This document shows, in pieces, positions 62,668 through 64,000 of a stretch of 64,000 nt of DNA. Made by a program: the position numbers and the translations under genes. The stretch is from Epiperipatus broadwayi (taxonomy: Eukaryota > Onychophora > Udeonychophora > Euonychophora > Peripatidae). The DNA is taken from NCBI GenBank assembly GCA_028023455.1, contig JAQFVV010006621.1, positions 435,452-499,451 on the forward strand, in the 5' to 3' direction. How positions within the stretch are numbered: the stretch's first letter is position 1; the number at the start of each line of letters is the position of its first letter. The notes below the pieces were generated by a model that saw only the letters and a list, made by a program, of their open reading frames with translations, ran no database searches and was not told where the DNA came from.

Positions 62668-62790
62668 GGGACTTATTTCATATAAAAGAACCTCTGGCAG
62701 TGATTCCAGTATGCCTGACACATGCTATACTTATCCATTTTCTTCATATAAAGGACCTGCACATTGGTGACATCCATGGCATGCCTTATC
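62668..62790 (+). repeat. Imperfect tandem pair, unit about 60-70 bases
   Basis: TTCATATAAAAGAACCTCTG with AGTATGCC downstream is echoed by TTCATATAAAGGACCTGCAC with GGCATGCC downstream. Identity is moderate. The surrounding 62580-62880 is less AT-rich than its flanks and ends in TTATTTCTTTGCAG near 62864-62877, a good splice-acceptor form, but no exon could be recognised after it. Confidence 0.5.
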
Positions 62791-63689
62791 CACATTTCTC
62801 TAAGCACTGCCCAAGAAGGGGGTCTTAGACTTCGTTTTCATTCAGAAGCATGAACTTTTCCTGTTATTTCTTTGCAGCGATGCCAATACTACAAACTTCT
62901 TCATATTATTATTTTTTTTTGCTTCATGATCCAGTTTTAATGCTCTAATATTAAAATTGCACTCTGCTCATAATATATGTAAATGCCCACTACTAGTAGT
63001 TTTATTAATTAATGTTATTTCAGTCTTATTATACAATCTCACCATCGTAATTTATTTGGGGAAAATCAAGTGTTCTGGCTTTTAAATGTTTTTTTTCAAT
63101 AAATATTTTGTCATAAAATTAAATGTAATTTTCAAATGTGTTTTACTTATATTCATGACCGTAATGGCGTGAAAATAGCTTATATTATATCTGTAATGAA
63201 TCTCAGAATGCTCCCCAAAATAATATGTTAGTTACCATTTATCAGACCGTAAATCAAAGCATTAATGGCAATATTATGTAATCTTTTTAAATAATTGCTT
63301 GGCATCTTAATAACGTACTCCCCAAAGATGGGTGTTAAATTATATATACTATTTAGTTAATAAAAGAGCATATGAGAAATAATGACGTGATATGTAATTA
63401 TCTACCATTTGGTAGACCGTTTGCTTATTCACGCACATACTAATGTATGCAATTAATTCATAAATATATGCAAATAATTTGTCACTATATTAAACTGTAT
63501 ATTTTTTATTAACTAACTTATTTGAATCGTTCAAATTTCTGTTTTTCCACTTCTACATGTACAACTACATATATGCAGATTTTAATTTAGTTAATAGATG
63601 TCTCATTGTCTTCTCCGGTCTGCTAGTGGGCCGAATTTAAAATAAATTCTCATGTGCCATCATTATATGTTATTTATTAGATGTCTAAT

Positions 63690-63835
63690 CTGGGGTTTAG
63701 AGAATAGGTTTGAATACAGGATGGTCTCTGACCTAAATCTCAGGCTTGACTGGGTTTGAAGTATGTTTCATTGAGTTCCAGCTCATGTTAGATTGATAAA
63801 CATGTTTTGCCCAGTACAATAATATGTAATATGTT
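63690..63835 (-). repeat. Dispersed repeat family S, copy 2
   Basis: Reverse-oriented counterpart of 12862-12995, with TTGACTGGGTTTGAAGTATG, TTTCATTGAGTTCCAGCTCA and TGTTAGATTGATAAACATG. The opposite end carries AGGTTTGAATACAGG where copy 1 has its B-box-like block. Two copies 50 kb apart in opposite orientation indicate an interspersed repeat. Confidence 0.75.
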
Positions 63836-64000
63836 TTTTCAACTTTTATAATTATATAACTATTGTATTTTTTCAATCATCTGATATCTATAATTTAGAA
63901 ATTTCGTATAAAATTTTAGCAGGAATTCCTTTATTTCTTATGAATTTAAAAATCAATAATTTCATTATTTTCTATATGTTTTCCATTCTCACAGTTATAA
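63836..64000. other. AT-rich non-coding window end
   Basis: Short AT-rich remainder without a recognised feature. Confidence 0.6.

Larger units (their letters stand above)
58820..63689. other. Non-coding stretch
   Basis: No gene is recognised. It holds the 80-base duplication at 59421-59581 and an imperfect tandem pair near 62668-62790. A TAGAGTTCGAATCCTGG segment at about 59107-59123 matches the tRNA B-box form, but I cannot fit a tRNA body around it. The rest is AT-rich with many homopolymer runs. Confidence 0.55.

Overview
The window looks like AT-rich intergenic or deep intronic DNA from an animal, probably an invertebrate. The basis is long (AT)n microsatellites, eukaryote-only retroelements (Penelope-like, RTE-type LINE, Ty3/Gypsy-type LTR element) and a tRNA-Gly-derived pseudogene, with no prokaryotic gene organisation. 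The phylum cannot be fixed from this sequence; a mollusc such as a cephalopod or a chelicerate would fit, but that is a guess. I found no intact host protein gene, rRNA or CRISPR array. Everything that resembles protein is a decayed retrotransposon.

Layout. 1-8 kb: AT-rich spacer with a tRNA-Gly(TCC)-like pseudogene (minus, 1228-1299), one copy of a roughly 475-bp repeat called here family F, and a LINE tail. 8-25 kb: mostly unique AT-rich DNA with microsatellites, a short dispersed repeat (family S) and partial family F copies. 25.6-27.7 kb: a probable solo LTR lying between two (AT)n tracts. 27.75-29.3 kb: a 5'-truncated Penelope-like element (minus) with RT and GIY-YIG endonuclease in one frame broken by two TAA codons. 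31.7-39.6 kb: an inverted array of family F units split by a 6.2-kb gag-only LTR retrotransposon with about 1.65-kb LTRs. 41.3-42.7 kb: a second inverted family F array without the LTR insertion. 48.7-50.7 kb: an old plus-strand LINE relic. 54.0-56.6 kb: an RTE-type LINE relic (minus). 56.6-58.65 kb: a second LINE relic on the plus strand (L1/Tx1-like RT), followed at once by a 164-bp MITE with 29-bp perfect inverted repeats. 58.8-64 kb: spacer with local duplications and a second family S copy.

How the parts relate. The mobile elements are nested: the LTR element interrupts the third plus-oriented family F unit inside its (CA)n(TA)n core, so family F was there first. The probable solo LTR also lies in (AT)n, and the Penelope-like copy abuts (AT)n at its broken 5' end. 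The most unusual structure is family F itself: at two loci, tandem plus units are followed by tandem minus units, a foldback-like architecture with no recognisable protein.
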